This document shows positions 7,643-14,126 of a stretch of 19,495 bases of DNA, piece by piece. Source of the DNA: a bacterium (GTDB taxonomy: Bacteria; KSB1; UBA2214); the NCBI GenBank assembly GCA_029560815.1, contig JAKQKF010000268.1:1-19495 (forward strand). Reading direction: 5' to 3'. The notes under the pieces were generated by a model that did no database searches, was not told the DNA's origin, and worked only from the letters and a program-made list of their open reading frames with translations. Positions within the stretch are counted from its first letter, which is position 1; each line of letters opens with the position of its first letter. The position numbers and the translations under genes are program-made.

Positions 7643-8829
7643 CCGAAAAGCTCTATCAGCAGGACAGTTACCTTCAGGAGATGGATGCCAGGGTGGTGAA
7701 AAGGGGGGAGCGTGAAGGCCGGCCGGGGCTGGTGCTGGATCGCACGCTCTTTTATCCTACTTCCGGTGGACAGATGCACGACACCGGCTTTCTCAACGAC
7801 GTGGCGGTTGTGGATGTCCTGATCGAGGAGGATGAAATCTGGCATCTTCTCGCCGCTCCTCTCGAGGCGGCGGAGGTTCACGGGCGCCTAGACTGGCCGC
7901 GGCGATTCGACTTTATGCAGCAGCACACCGGTTTCCACCTTCTGGCTGGAGCATTTTATCAAGCGCTCGGGATCAAGACCCTGGCCGCCCATCTGGGTGA
8001 AAAAGAGTCCACCATCGAAGTTGATGCTGCTGAGGTGACCCCGGCGCAACTCGAGGAGGTCGAAACCCTGGCCAACCGTACCATCTGGGAGAACCGCCCG
8101 GTGGGCTGCCGCCTGGTCAGCAAGTCTGAGGCGGCGGAGCTGCAGCTGCGCAAGGCTCCCCAGGTGGAGGGGAGCGTTCGTCTTATTGATATCGCAGAGT
8201 TTGACCTCGATCCATGCGGCGGCACGCATGTCAGCAGCACAGGTCAGGTGGGGGTGGTCAAGATCAGCGGGCGCGAGCGCATCCGGCAGGGATCGCGATT
8301 CACCTTCACTGCCGGTGGGCGCGCATGGCGCCTCATTCAGCACTACAGCCGGGTGCTGGATGAGCTGATGCAGCTGCTAACGACGGATCCGGGGAGTGTA
8401 CGCGCCAGTGTGGAAAAGCTGCAGGAGGAAAACAGGACTCTTCGCAAGGCCCTGCAGCAGAAAAACAGGCTGCTGGCGGAGTTGACCCTGGAGGCTCTTT
8501 GTGCTGAAGCGGGGGAGGCGCCTGTTGTCAGCCATCTTTTCGCGGAGGGTGATCTGGAGCTGGTGCGTGCGCTCGCCGCCAGTGCCGTACGCAGGAGGGA
8601 GGGGATCTATCTCTTCGCCGGTGCGGCATCGCGCGCTGCCCTGGTTTTTGCGGCCAGCGGAGAGGGCTGCGACCTCAGGTCTGCCTTTTCCGCCGCCATG
8701 CAGATAGTGGAGGGACGTGGCGGGGGAGAGGCCTTGTTTCTCCAGGGCAGCGGCAGCCGGGTCGACAGGATCGGTGAGGCGCTGCAGGTTGCACGTGATA
8801 TGCTGGAAAATCCAGATAAAAAAGATTGA
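7639..8829 (+). CDS. alaX: AlaX-type alanyl-tRNA editing protein with DHHA1 domain
   Basis: A 396-residue stand-alone relative of the AlaRS editing half, which hydrolyses Ser- or Gly-tRNA(Ala). Visible are FYPTSGGQ (38-45) and the zinc site made by HTGFH (His96, His100) and CGGTH (Cys193, His197). A coiled-coil stretch follows at about 245-280, then a C-terminal DHHA1-like region to the end, as in long AlaX forms. The start is GTG 7639 with AGGAG six nt upstream (7628-7632). The longer upstream reading frame from 7570 is mrfB sequence in another frame. The GTG overlaps the mrfB TGA (GTGTGA). A tRNA-Ala gene begins 41 nt after the stop, and the stop codon itself lies inside the TTGACA box of that tRNA's promoter. 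No catalytic aminoacylation domain is present, so it edits in trans. Confidence 0.9.
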   Translation: MTEKLYQQDSYLQEMDARVVKRGEREGRPGLVLDRTLFYPTSGGQMHDTGFLNDVAVVDVLIEEDEIWHLLAAPLEAAEVHGRLDWPRRFDFMQQHTGFHLLAGAFYQALGIKTLAAHLGEKESTIEVDAAEVTPAQLEEVETLANRTIWENRPVGCRLVSKSEAAELQLRKAPQVEGSVRLIDIAEFDLDPCGGTHVSSTGQVGVVKISGRERIRQGSRFTFTAGGRAWRLIQHYSRVLDELMQLLTTDPGSVRASVEKLQEENRTLRKALQQKNRLLAELTLEALCAEAGEAPVVSHLFAEGDLELVRALAASAVRRREGIYLFAGAASRAALVFAASGEGCDLRSAFSAAMQIVEGRGGGEALFLQGSGSRVDRIGEALQVARDMLENPDKKD

Positions 8830-8854
8830 CAATGTGCGATTTTTTCGTTAATTT
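8826..8854 (+). promoter_or_regulatory. Promoter for tRNA-Ala overlapping the alaX stop codon
   Basis: A perfect TTGACA (8826-8831) is followed by a 17-nt spacer and TAATTT (8849-8854). Transcription would start near 8862, 9 nt before the tRNA. The alaX TGA (8827-8829) is within the -35 box. The -10 is a poor match, so the exact hexamer is uncertain. Confidence 0.45.
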
Positions 8855-8870
8855 AATTGCCGTAACAGAT

Positions 8871-8943
8871 GGGGCTATAGCTCAGCTGGGAGAGCGCTTG
8901 ACTGGCAGTCAAGAGGTCAGGAGTTCGATCCTCCTTAGCTCCA
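8871..8943 (+). tRNA. tRNA-Ala (anticodon GGC)
   Basis: A 73-nt cloverleaf. The acceptor stem GGGGCTA pairs with TAGCTCC and includes the G3:U70 wobble, the alanine identity element. The anticodon loop CTGGCAG gives anticodon GGC, reading GCC/GCU. The T arm is AGGAG-TTCGATC-CTCCT and the discriminator is A73. CCA is not encoded (the next bases are CTA). It lies directly downstream of alaX and is followed at once by a terminator. Confidence 0.97.
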
Positions 8944-8945
8944 CT

Positions 8946-8980
8946 AAAAAAAAGCCGCTGGCAATCAGCGGCTTTTTTTT
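8946..8980. terminator. Bidirectional intrinsic terminator
   Basis: GCCGCTG (8954-8960), loop GCAAT, CAGCGGC (8966-8972), flanked by eight A on the left that can pair with eight T on the right. It ends tRNA-Ala on the plus strand and, because it is symmetrical, the small minus-strand ORF whose TAA (8981-8979) touches it. Confidence 0.9.
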
Positions 8981-9215
8981 ATCCCTGCAGTGCGTTTTTT
9001 TTCTGAAGGGGGGAGGTTTCGCCGGCGGCCAGATGCAGCGGTTCGTCCATTGCAATCTGTCCGATGGTTATATAGCTGTAGTAGGAGCGGTCGCAGCCAT
9101 TTTTACAGATGAAGGTGCTGAAAAGGGCGGCGGCCTCATCATCGCTGGCGGCATTAAAATAGCGCACTTCGCTGCAGGCTTCGCAGGAGATGATCAAGGT
9201 TTGCTGGGCATTCAT
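8979..9215 (-). CDS. Small four-cysteine hypothetical protein (putative metal-binding)
   Basis: A 78-residue reading frame on the minus strand, family not recognised. It has a CxxC (Cys11, Cys14 in SCEACSE) and a CxxxC (Cys37, Cys41 in ICKNGC) separated by 22 residues, a spacing compatible with a small zinc-ribbon-like fold, with a Tyr-rich segment SYYSYITIG after it. Its TAA abuts a symmetrical terminator shared with tRNA-Ala, as expected for a real convergent gene. Start ATG 9215 is a guess: the upstream AGGAAG is about 18 nt away. An in-frame TTG at 9269 would add 18 residues. No signal peptide or membrane segment is seen. It could be a DNA- or RNA-binding accessory protein or a spurious frame; the Cys pattern and terminator favour a gene. 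Confidence 0.5.
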   Translation of the reverse strand: MNAQQTLIISCEACSEVRYFNAASDDEAAALFSTFICKNGCDRSYYSYITIGQIAMDEPLHLAAGETSPLQKKNALQG

Positions 9216-9301
9216 AGCGGTTTTCGTAATCGGCTTCCTGTATAATTGGTTTGCATTCACACTCTTCAATCACTGATGATCCCCCCGCTGATGATGTGAC
9301 T

Positions 9302-9344
9302 CCAGGTGGCGAGACGGCCTTGTTTTTGCGGGTTTCGTTCCTGG
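9302..9344. other. Imperfect inverted repeat / hairpin in the gap before tRNA-Gly
   Basis: CCAGG (9302-9306) pairs with CCTGG (9340-9344), and CGAGAC (9310-9315) with GTTTCG (9332-9337), giving 11 bp around a 3x2 internal loop and a 16-nt loop. There is no T tract on either side. It lies about 90 nt upstream of the small Cys4 ORF on its strand. The rest of the 279-nt interval 9216-9494 contains the tRNA-Gly promoter and nothing else I recognise. Confidence 0.3.
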
Positions 9345-9453
9345 CTTCATTCAAGTGTAGACGCAATCAGGCTGTTTTGCAGATGCCAATGATAAAAATA
9401 TGCAAACAGCACAAGAAGAAACCGCTCATTTTTCCACTCCAATAAAAAAACTC

Positions 9454-9482
9454 TTGCATAACTTGTGAAATATATTTATATT
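9454..9482 (+). promoter_or_regulatory. Promoter of the tRNA-Gly-Cys-Leu operon
   Basis: TTGCAT (9454-9459), 17-nt spacer, TATATT (9477-9482) in a strongly AT-rich stretch. Transcription would start near 9489, six nt before tRNA-Gly. The match in hexamers and spacing to the actA promoter is close. Confidence 0.65.
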
Positions 9483-9494
9483 ATTCGGCTTTAA

Positions 9495-9566
9495 GCGGGA
9501 GTAGTTCAGTGGTAGAACACAACCTTGCCAAGGTTGGGGTCGCGGGTTCAAGTCCCGTCTCCCGCT
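9495..9566 (+). tRNA. tRNA-Gly (anticodon GCC)
   Basis: A 72-nt cloverleaf: acceptor GCGGGAG/CTCCCGC, anticodon stem CAACC/GGTTG with loop TTGCCAA giving GCC, T arm GCGGG-TTCAAGT-CCCGT, discriminator T73. No encoded CCA. First gene of a three-tRNA transcription unit; tRNA-Cys begins 8 nt later. Confidence 0.97.
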
Positions 9567-9574
9567 CAACACCT

Positions 9575-9649
<75 letters not shown>

Positions 9650-9670
9650 AACGCCAAAAAAAAGCTGCCA

Positions 9671-9755
9671 GCCGGGGTGGCGGAATAGGTAGACGCAAGG
9701 GACTTAAAATCCCTCGGGCTTTTAGTCCGTGCCGGTTCGATTCCGGCCCTCGGCA
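9671..9755 (+). tRNA. tRNA-Leu (anticodon TAA)
   Basis: An 85-nt class II tRNA. Acceptor GCCGGGG/CCTCGGC, anticodon stem AGGGA/TCCCT with loop CTTAAAA giving TAA, a long variable arm (CGGGCTTTTAGTCCG), T arm GCCGG-TTCGATT-CCGGC and discriminator A73. Not followed by an exact CCA (CCC instead). Last gene of its operon. Confidence 0.96.
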
Positions 9756-9789
9756 CCCAAAGGGAAAAGGGGTCCCACGTACAAGGATC

Positions 9790-9818
9790 AGCGTTGCCTT
9801 CGGGAAACGCTTTTTTTT
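9790..9818 (+). terminator. Intrinsic terminator of the tRNA-Gly-Cys-Leu operon
   Basis: AGCGTT pairs with AACGCT, then after one mismatch CC pairs with GG around a TTCG tetraloop, followed by an unbroken run of eight T. It lies 35 nt after tRNA-Leu. Confidence 0.85.
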
Positions 9819-9845
9819 AAGGGCCCGGCAGGATCAAGGATTTAC

Positions 9846-9919
9846 GGGCGGTTAGCTCAGCTGGTTAGAGTACTTGCTTGACATGCAAGGGGTCACTGGT
9901 TCAAATCCAGTACCGCCCA
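9846..9919 (+). tRNA. tRNA-Val (anticodon GAC)
   Basis: A 74-nt cloverleaf: acceptor GGGCGGT/ACCGCCC, anticodon stem CTTGC/GCAAG with loop TTGACAT giving GAC, T arm ACTGG-TTCAAAT-CCAGT, discriminator A73; CCA not encoded. It starts only 28 nt after the preceding terminator's T tract. I see no convincing promoter there, so it may depend on read-through or an atypical promoter. Confidence 0.96.
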
Positions 9920-9957
9920 CTTTCGAGTTACAAGCGCCATTACCTCCTCGCAACGAT

Positions 9958-9985
9958 GCCGCCTACCATGGGCGGTTTCTTGTTT
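9958..9985 (+). terminator. Weak terminator or attenuator between tRNA-Val and thrS
   Basis: GCCGCC (9958-9963), 7-nt loop, GGCGGT (9971-9976), followed by a broken T-rich run (TTTCTTGTTT). It may end the tRNA-Val transcript partially or attenuate thrS. No T-box motif is present, so tRNA-sensing control of thrS is not supported. Confidence 0.4.
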
Positions 9986-10016
9986 AGGGAGAGCACTTTT
10001 TGGAAAGGGTCACCGA

Positions 10017-11930
10017 TTGGCCATGATCACTTTGACATTTCCCGACGGACGGTCCAGGGAGTACCCTGAAGGCATCAAGTCGAGCGAACTGGTCGCCGAA
10101 CTGGGCGGCAGGATCGCTCGTGAGGCGATCGCAGCCAAACTCGACGCTGAAGTACTCGATCTCTCCCGCCCCCTGACCAGGAGCGGCCGCATTCTTTTTC
10201 TGACCGCCGATTCGCCCGAGGGGATGGATGTCTTTTGGCATAGTGCCGCCCATATCATGGCCCATGCAGTAAAACAACTCTACCCGGAGGCCCAGTTCGC
10301 CTTCGGTCCCCCGGTCGAGGAAGGCTTTTACTACGATATCGATGTTAAAAGCAGCTTTACCCCCGAAGATCTGCAGCGCATCGAGGAAAAGATGGCTGAA
10401 ATCGTCAAGGCCGACCATCCCTTTGTCCGCGAGGAGATGGACAAGGACGAGGCCCTGCGCCTTTTCCGCGAGCTCAAGGAGGGTTACAAGCTTCAGCAGA
10501 TCGAACGCCTCGGCGAGCCGCCCAGCATCTACCGTGACGGCGATTTCATTGACCTGTGCAGGGGACCGCATCTGCCTTCCACCGGCCATGTGCGCTATTT
10601 CAAGCTTTTGAGCGTGGCTGGCGCCTACTGGCTCGGGGATGAAAAGAATCCAATGCTGCAGCGCATCTATGGCGTAGCCTACCCGAAAAAATCACAGCTC
10701 GACGACTATCTGCTCCGCATCGAGGAGGCCAAGAAGCGTGATCACCGCCGTCTCGGCCGCGAACTGGATCTCTACAGCATCAACGATGAGATCGGGCCGG
10801 GGCTGATCCTCTGGCACCCCAAGGGCGGCTTCATCCGCTACAAAGTGGAAGAGTTCTGGCGCCAGGAGCACCTCAAGAACGGTTACGAGTTCGTCTATAC
10901 CCCCCACATCGCGCGCCTCGATCTCTGGAATACGAGCGGCCATCTCGGTTTTTTCAAGGAGAATATGTACTCCCCGACCGAGGTGGACGAGCAGCTCTAC
11001 CAGATCAAGCCGATGAACTGCCCGTTCCATCTCCAGATCTTCCGCAGTCAGACGCGCAGCTACCGCGACCTGCCCATCCGCTGGGCGGAGCTGGGCACGG
11101 TCTATCGCTACGAGCGCTCGGGTGTTCTGCACGGACTGATGCGCGTGCGCGGCTTCACCCAGGATGATGCGCACCACTTTTGCCGTCCAGATCAGCTCGA
11201 CGCCGAAATCGACATGCTGCTCGAATTCACTCTTTTCATCCTGCGCTCTTTCGGCTTTTCCGAGTTCGAGATCTATCTCTCCACCCGGCCCGAGCATTAT
11301 GTCGGCACTCCCGAGAACTGGGAGCGCGCCACCGACGCCCTGCGCGCCGGACTGGAGAAGGCGGCCCTCAACTACCAGATCGATCCGGGCGAAGGGGTCT
11401 TTTACGGCCCCAAGATCGATATCAAGATCAGAGACTCCATCGGCCGCACCTGGCAGTGCAGCACGATCCAGGTCGATTTTAATGAGCCCGAACGCTTCGA
11501 CCTCACCTACGTCGGTCAGGATGGCAAGGAACACCGCCCGATCATGATCCATCGCGCCCTGCTCGGCTCGCTCGAACGCTTCTTCGGCGTGATGATCGAG
11601 CACTATGTCGGCGCTTTCCCGCTCTGGCTGGCTCCGACTCAGGTGCGGGTGCTGCCGATCACAGAGAACCAGCACGACTATGCCAGAAAGATCATGGATC
11701 AACTCATCGCCGCCGGCATCCGCGCCGAACTGGATGATCGCAGCGAAAAGGTTGGTTATAAAATACGCGAAGCAGAGACCCAAAAGATCCCCGTGATGCT
11801 TGTTGTCGGACAAAAAGAGGCGGAACAAAACAAGGTTTCCGTCCGTAAACATCGCGAAGGGGATTGCGGATTGGCTGAAATCCCGGCTGTGATTTCGGAA
11901 ATTCAGGAAAAAGTTCTAGCCAAAGCGTAG
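10017..11930 (+). CDS. thrS: Threonyl-tRNA synthetase
   Basis: A 637-residue class II synthetase charging tRNA-Thr. Order: TGS domain (about 1-62); editing domain with HSAAH (His75, His79) and Cys181/His185 in LCRGPH, which clears Ser-tRNA(Thr); catalytic domain with the zinc ligands Cys334 (PMNCPFH), His385 (DDAHHF) and His511 (MIHRALLGS); and the C-terminal anticodon-binding domain. These zinc positions equal the E. coli numbers when the TTG at 10017 is used. That start also has AAAGGG 7 nt upstream, so I prefer it to ATG 10023, which would sit 13 nt away. It is the first gene of the thrS-infC-rpmI-rplT cluster, the classical order, with infC 22 nt downstream. Confidence 0.97.
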   Translation: MAMITLTFPDGRSREYPEGIKSSELVAELGGRIAREAIAAKLDAEVLDLSRPLTRSGRILFLTADSPEGMDVFWHSAAHIMAHAVKQLYPEAQFAFGPPVEEGFYYDIDVKSSFTPEDLQRIEEKMAEIVKADHPFVREEMDKDEALRLFRELKEGYKLQQIERLGEPPSIYRDGDFIDLCRGPHLPSTGHVRYFKLLSVAGAYWLGDEKNPMLQRIYGVAYPKKSQLDDYLLRIEEAKKRDHRRLGRELDLYSINDEIGPGLILWHPKGGFIRYKVEEFWRQEHLKNGYEFVYTPHIARLDLWNTSGHLGFFKENMYSPTEVDEQLYQIKPMNCPFHLQIFRSQTRSYRDLPIRWAELGTVYRYERSGVLHGLMRVRGFTQDDAHHFCRPDQLDAEIDMLLEFTLFILRSFGFSEFEIYLSTRPEHYVGTPENWERATDALRAGLEKAALNYQIDPGEGVFYGPKIDIKIRDSIGRTWQCSTIQVDFNEPERFDLTYVGQDGKEHRPIMIHRALLGSLERFFGVMIEHYVGAFPLWLAPTQVRVLPITENQHDYARKIMDQLIAAGIRAELDDRSEKVGYKIREAETQKIPVMLVVGQKEAEQNKVSVRKHREGDCGLAEIPAVISEIQEKVLAKA

Positions 11931-11939
11931 AATCATTAG

Positions 11940-11955
11940 AGGAGGACAGGCTATT
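11940..11955 (+). promoter_or_regulatory. infC ribosome-binding site with AUU initiation codon
   Basis: AGGAGG (11940-11945) lies 7 nt before ATT (11953-11955), the only codon that fits both the strong Shine-Dalgarno and the conserved IF3 N-terminus (KKKLTRVNELI). AUU starts in infC are known to let IF3, which rejects non-canonical start codons, repress its own synthesis. Confidence 0.85.
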
Positions 11956-12462
11956 AAGAAAAAACTCACTCGCGTCAATGAGCTGATCGATGCTCCTTCC
12001 GTCCGCCTGGTCGACGAAAAAGGCGAACAGGTAGGTGTTGTAAGTCGCAGCGATGCGCTGCGGAGGGCGGAGATCGCAGGACTGGATCTGGTTGAGGTGT
12101 CGCCCAATGCTGCCCCGCCGGTCTGCAAGATCATGGATTTCGGCAAGTTCAAATACGAACTTTCCAAAAAGGAGAAAGAGACGCGCAAGAAACAGCACGT
12201 CATCTCCACCAAAGAGATCCGTATGCGGCCGAAGATTGAAGAGCACGACTTTGAATTCAAGATGAAGCACGCGCGCAAATTTCTCCTCGAAGGAGACCGC
12301 GTCCGCGCTTCCGTACAGTTCAAAGGACGCGAAATGATTCATCAGGAGTTTGGCCGAAAAATTCTGGAGCGCTTTATCGAAGGGCTGCAGGATATCGCCA
12401 AAACAGAAAAAGACCCCGTGATGGAAGGCGGCCAGCTGGTGGTCTTTTTCGTCAAGAAGTAA
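11953..12462 (+). CDS. infC: Translation initiation factor IF-3
   Basis: A 169-residue IF3, which binds the 30S subunit, prevents 50S joining and checks start-codon fidelity. N-domain: KKKLTRVNELIDAPSVRLVD then VEVSPNAAPPVCKIMDFGK. A lysine-rich linker (SKKEKETRKKQ) follows, then a C-domain with KEIRMRPKIEEHDF and the end VVFFVKK. An ATG-based reading frame starts only at 12097 and would lose 48 N-domain residues that are clearly conserved. The true start is therefore the ATT at 11953 behind AGGAGG. Length is then normal for the family. It sits 22 nt after thrS and 32 nt before rpmI. Confidence 0.95.
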   Translation: MKKKLTRVNELIDAPSVRLVDEKGEQVGVVSRSDALRRAEIAGLDLVEVSPNAAPPVCKIMDFGKFKYELSKKEKETRKKQHVISTKEIRMRPKIEEHDFEFKMKHARKFLLEGDRVRASVQFKGREMIHQEFGRKILERFIEGLQDIAKTEKDPVMEGGQLVVFFVKK

Positions 12463-12494
12463 ACAGCCAAAACAACCAAATGAGGTGAGCATTT

Positions 12495-12689
12495 ATGCCC
12501 AAAATGAAAAGCAACCGTGCTGCTAAGAAGCGCTTTAGCCTCACGGGAACGGGCAAGGTGCGGCGCAATAAAAACTATGCACGCCACATCCTGACCAAAA
12601 AGTCGCAAAAACGCAAACGCAGCCTGCGCCAGCCCGCAATCGTCACCCCCGCGGATACGCCCAGGATCAAGCGCATGTTGAGCGCCTAA
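12495..12689 (+). CDS. rpmI: 50S ribosomal protein L35
   Basis: A 64-residue, highly basic protein starting [20 protein letters not shown], the conserved L35 start, with the typical KKSQKRKR segment and RIKRML end. A GAGGTGA Shine-Dalgarno precedes the ATG. L35 is a small component of the large subunit. Placement between infC and rplT is the classical order; in several bacteria L20 represses this operon by binding its mRNA, but I see no defined L20 site in the 32-nt gap. Confidence 0.97.
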   Translation: MPKMKSNRAAKKRFSLTGTGKVRRNKNYARHILTKKSQKRKRSLRQPAIVTPADTPRIKRMLSA

Positions 12690-12723
12690 ACCATCATCCT
12701 GAACTGTTCCTGTTGGAGGTAGT

Positions 12724-13071
12724 ATGCCAAGATCACATTCGCCGGTCGTCACGCGTCACCGTCGAAATAAATACTTGAAGGCCGCCAAAGGCTTTTACGG
12801 CGGCAAACACAGCCTCTACCGTTCCGCGCGCGAAACCGTAGAGAAGGGCATGACCTACAGTTATCGTGACCGTAGGGCCAGAAGACGCGAGTTTCGTAGT
12901 TTGTGGATTGTTCGTATCAACGCTGCCGCCCGCATGTTCGGGATGAATTACTCCTCCCTGATCAACGGGCTCAAACAGAAAGAGATCGATATCAACCGCA
13001 AAATGCTCGCTGAACTGGCTGTCCATGATTTGCAGGCTTTTGAACAACTGGTCAACGCTGTCAAGGCCTGA
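12724..13071 (+). CDS. rplT: 50S ribosomal protein L20
   Basis: A 115-residue basic protein starting [20 protein letters not shown] with the family segments [17 protein letters not shown] and [16 protein letters not shown], and [11 protein letters not shown] in the C-terminal globular part. L20 is needed early in 50S assembly and represses the infC-rpmI-rplT genes in E. coli. GGAGGT lies three bases before the ATG. pheS starts only 5 nt after the stop, so the ribosomal and PheRS genes are probably one transcript. Confidence 0.97.
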   Translation: MPRSHSPVVTRHRRNKYLKAAKGFYGGKHSLYRSARETVEKGMTYSYRDRRARRREFRSLWIVRINAAARMFGMNYSSLINGLKQKEIDINRKMLAELAVHDLQAFEQLVNAVKA

Positions 13072-13076
13072 TAAAA

Positions 13077-14108
13077 ATGAGTGAAAATCTGTCCCTTCTG
13101 ACGCAGGAGCTCGCCGCCCTCGAAAAGGAATTTGATCAACGTTTGCCAGAGGCTGGAACACCAGCAGAACTGGACAAACTCAAGGTGGAATTCCTGGGCC
13201 GCAAAGGCAAACTGCAAGCCCTCTTCGCCCTCCTCGGCAGGGTGGAGGCAGATGAACGTCCGAACCTGGGGGCGGAGTTGAACCGCCTGAAAGAAAAGCT
13301 GCAGTCCAAAAGCGAGGACGCCGGCCGCTCTTTCCAACGCCGCCCCAAGGCGATTTCCCTGTTCGATCCTACCCTACCGGCCAAATATCCATCTGTCGGC
13401 GGCTTCCATCCGATGCTTCAAGTTATGGATGAAATAAAGCAGATCTTCTCCGGCATGGGCTTTCGTATTGAGGAGGGGCCGGAAATCGAAAGCGAATACT
13501 ACAACTTTACGGCCCTCAATATCCCCGAGTATCACCCCTCGCGCGACATGCAGGATTCCTTTTATCTTGATGGCGGCTTTGTGCTCAGGACCCATACCTC
13601 TCCGGTGCAAATCCGCACAATGGAAGCGCAAAAACCGCCTGTACGCATGATCGCACCCGGCCGCTGCTTCAGAAAAGATACCCCGGATGCCACCCATTCT
13701 CCAACCTTTCACCAGGTCGAGGGACTGGTCGTCGACCGCGGCATCTCTTTTGCTGACCTTAAAGGCATCGTGCTCGCTTTCGCCCAAAAGATTTTCGATG
13801 ACAAACAGGTTCGCGTCCGGTTCCGGCCCAGCTTTTTCCCCTTCACCGAACCGAGCGCTGAATATGACTTTTCCTGCATTTTCTGCAAGGGCAAGGGCTG
13901 CCGTTTCTGCAAACAGAGCGGATGGCTCGAAATCTCCGGAGCCGGTATGGTCGATCCAGCCGTCTTCGGTTTCGTCGATTATGATCCCGATCTCTACAGC
14001 GGCTATGCCTTTGGCATGGGGGTGGAGCGCATCACCCTGCTGAAATACCAGATCAATGATATCCGCATTCTCTTCGATAATGATCTGCGTTTTCTCGAAC
14101 AATTCTAA
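13077..14108 (+). CDS. pheS: Phenylalanyl-tRNA synthetase alpha subunit
   Basis: A 343-residue class II catalytic subunit of the (alpha-beta)2 PheRS. It has an N-terminal coiled coil (about 1-85) for tRNA-Phe binding, then motif 1 around GGFHPMLQVMDEIKQIF, motif 2 CFRKDTPDATHSPTFHQVEG, and motif 3 near the end (GYAFGMGVERITLLKY). A CxxCx4CxxC cluster (about residues 267-278, CIFCKGKGCRFC) precedes SGWLEISGAGMV; such Cys-rich inserts occur in many bacterial PheS proteins and may bind zinc. ATG 13077 has AAGG about 10 nt upstream inside the rplT end. pheT follows after 18 nt. Confidence 0.97.
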   Translation: MSENLSLLTQELAALEKEFDQRLPEAGTPAELDKLKVEFLGRKGKLQALFALLGRVEADERPNLGAELNRLKEKLQSKSEDAGRSFQRRPKAISLFDPTLPAKYPSVGGFHPMLQVMDEIKQIFSGMGFRIEEGPEIESEYYNFTALNIPEYHPSRDMQDSFYLDGGFVLRTHTSPVQIRTMEAQKPPVRMIAPGRCFRKDTPDATHSPTFHQVEGLVVDRGISFADLKGIVLAFAQKIFDDKQVRVRFRPSFFPFTEPSAEYDFSCIFCKGKGCRFCKQSGWLEISGAGMVDPAVFGFVDYDPDLYSGYAFGMGVERITLLKYQINDIRILFDNDLRFLEQF

Positions 14109-14126
14109 TATATCCGGACCGGAAAA

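Noticed and set aside
8826..9245. 139-residue plus-strand ORF containing AQLGERLTGSQEVRSSILL
   Set aside because: That peptide is the well-known translation artefact of a tRNA gene; the frame runs through tRNA-Ala and its terminator.
9241..9246. Perfect TATAAT on the plus strand
   Set aside because: No acceptable -35 box 16-18 nt upstream and no plausible gene downstream before the tRNA-Gly promoter; the 9251-9445 frame looks non-coding.
9251..9310. CTGATGAT repeated twice, resembling archaeal C/D box elements
   Set aside because: The two copies are 8-mers only, the context is bacterial and there is no D-box arrangement; likely chance.
9920..10016. T-box riboswitch upstream of thrS
   Set aside because: No AGGGTGG-type T-box sequence and too little space for a T-box leader.
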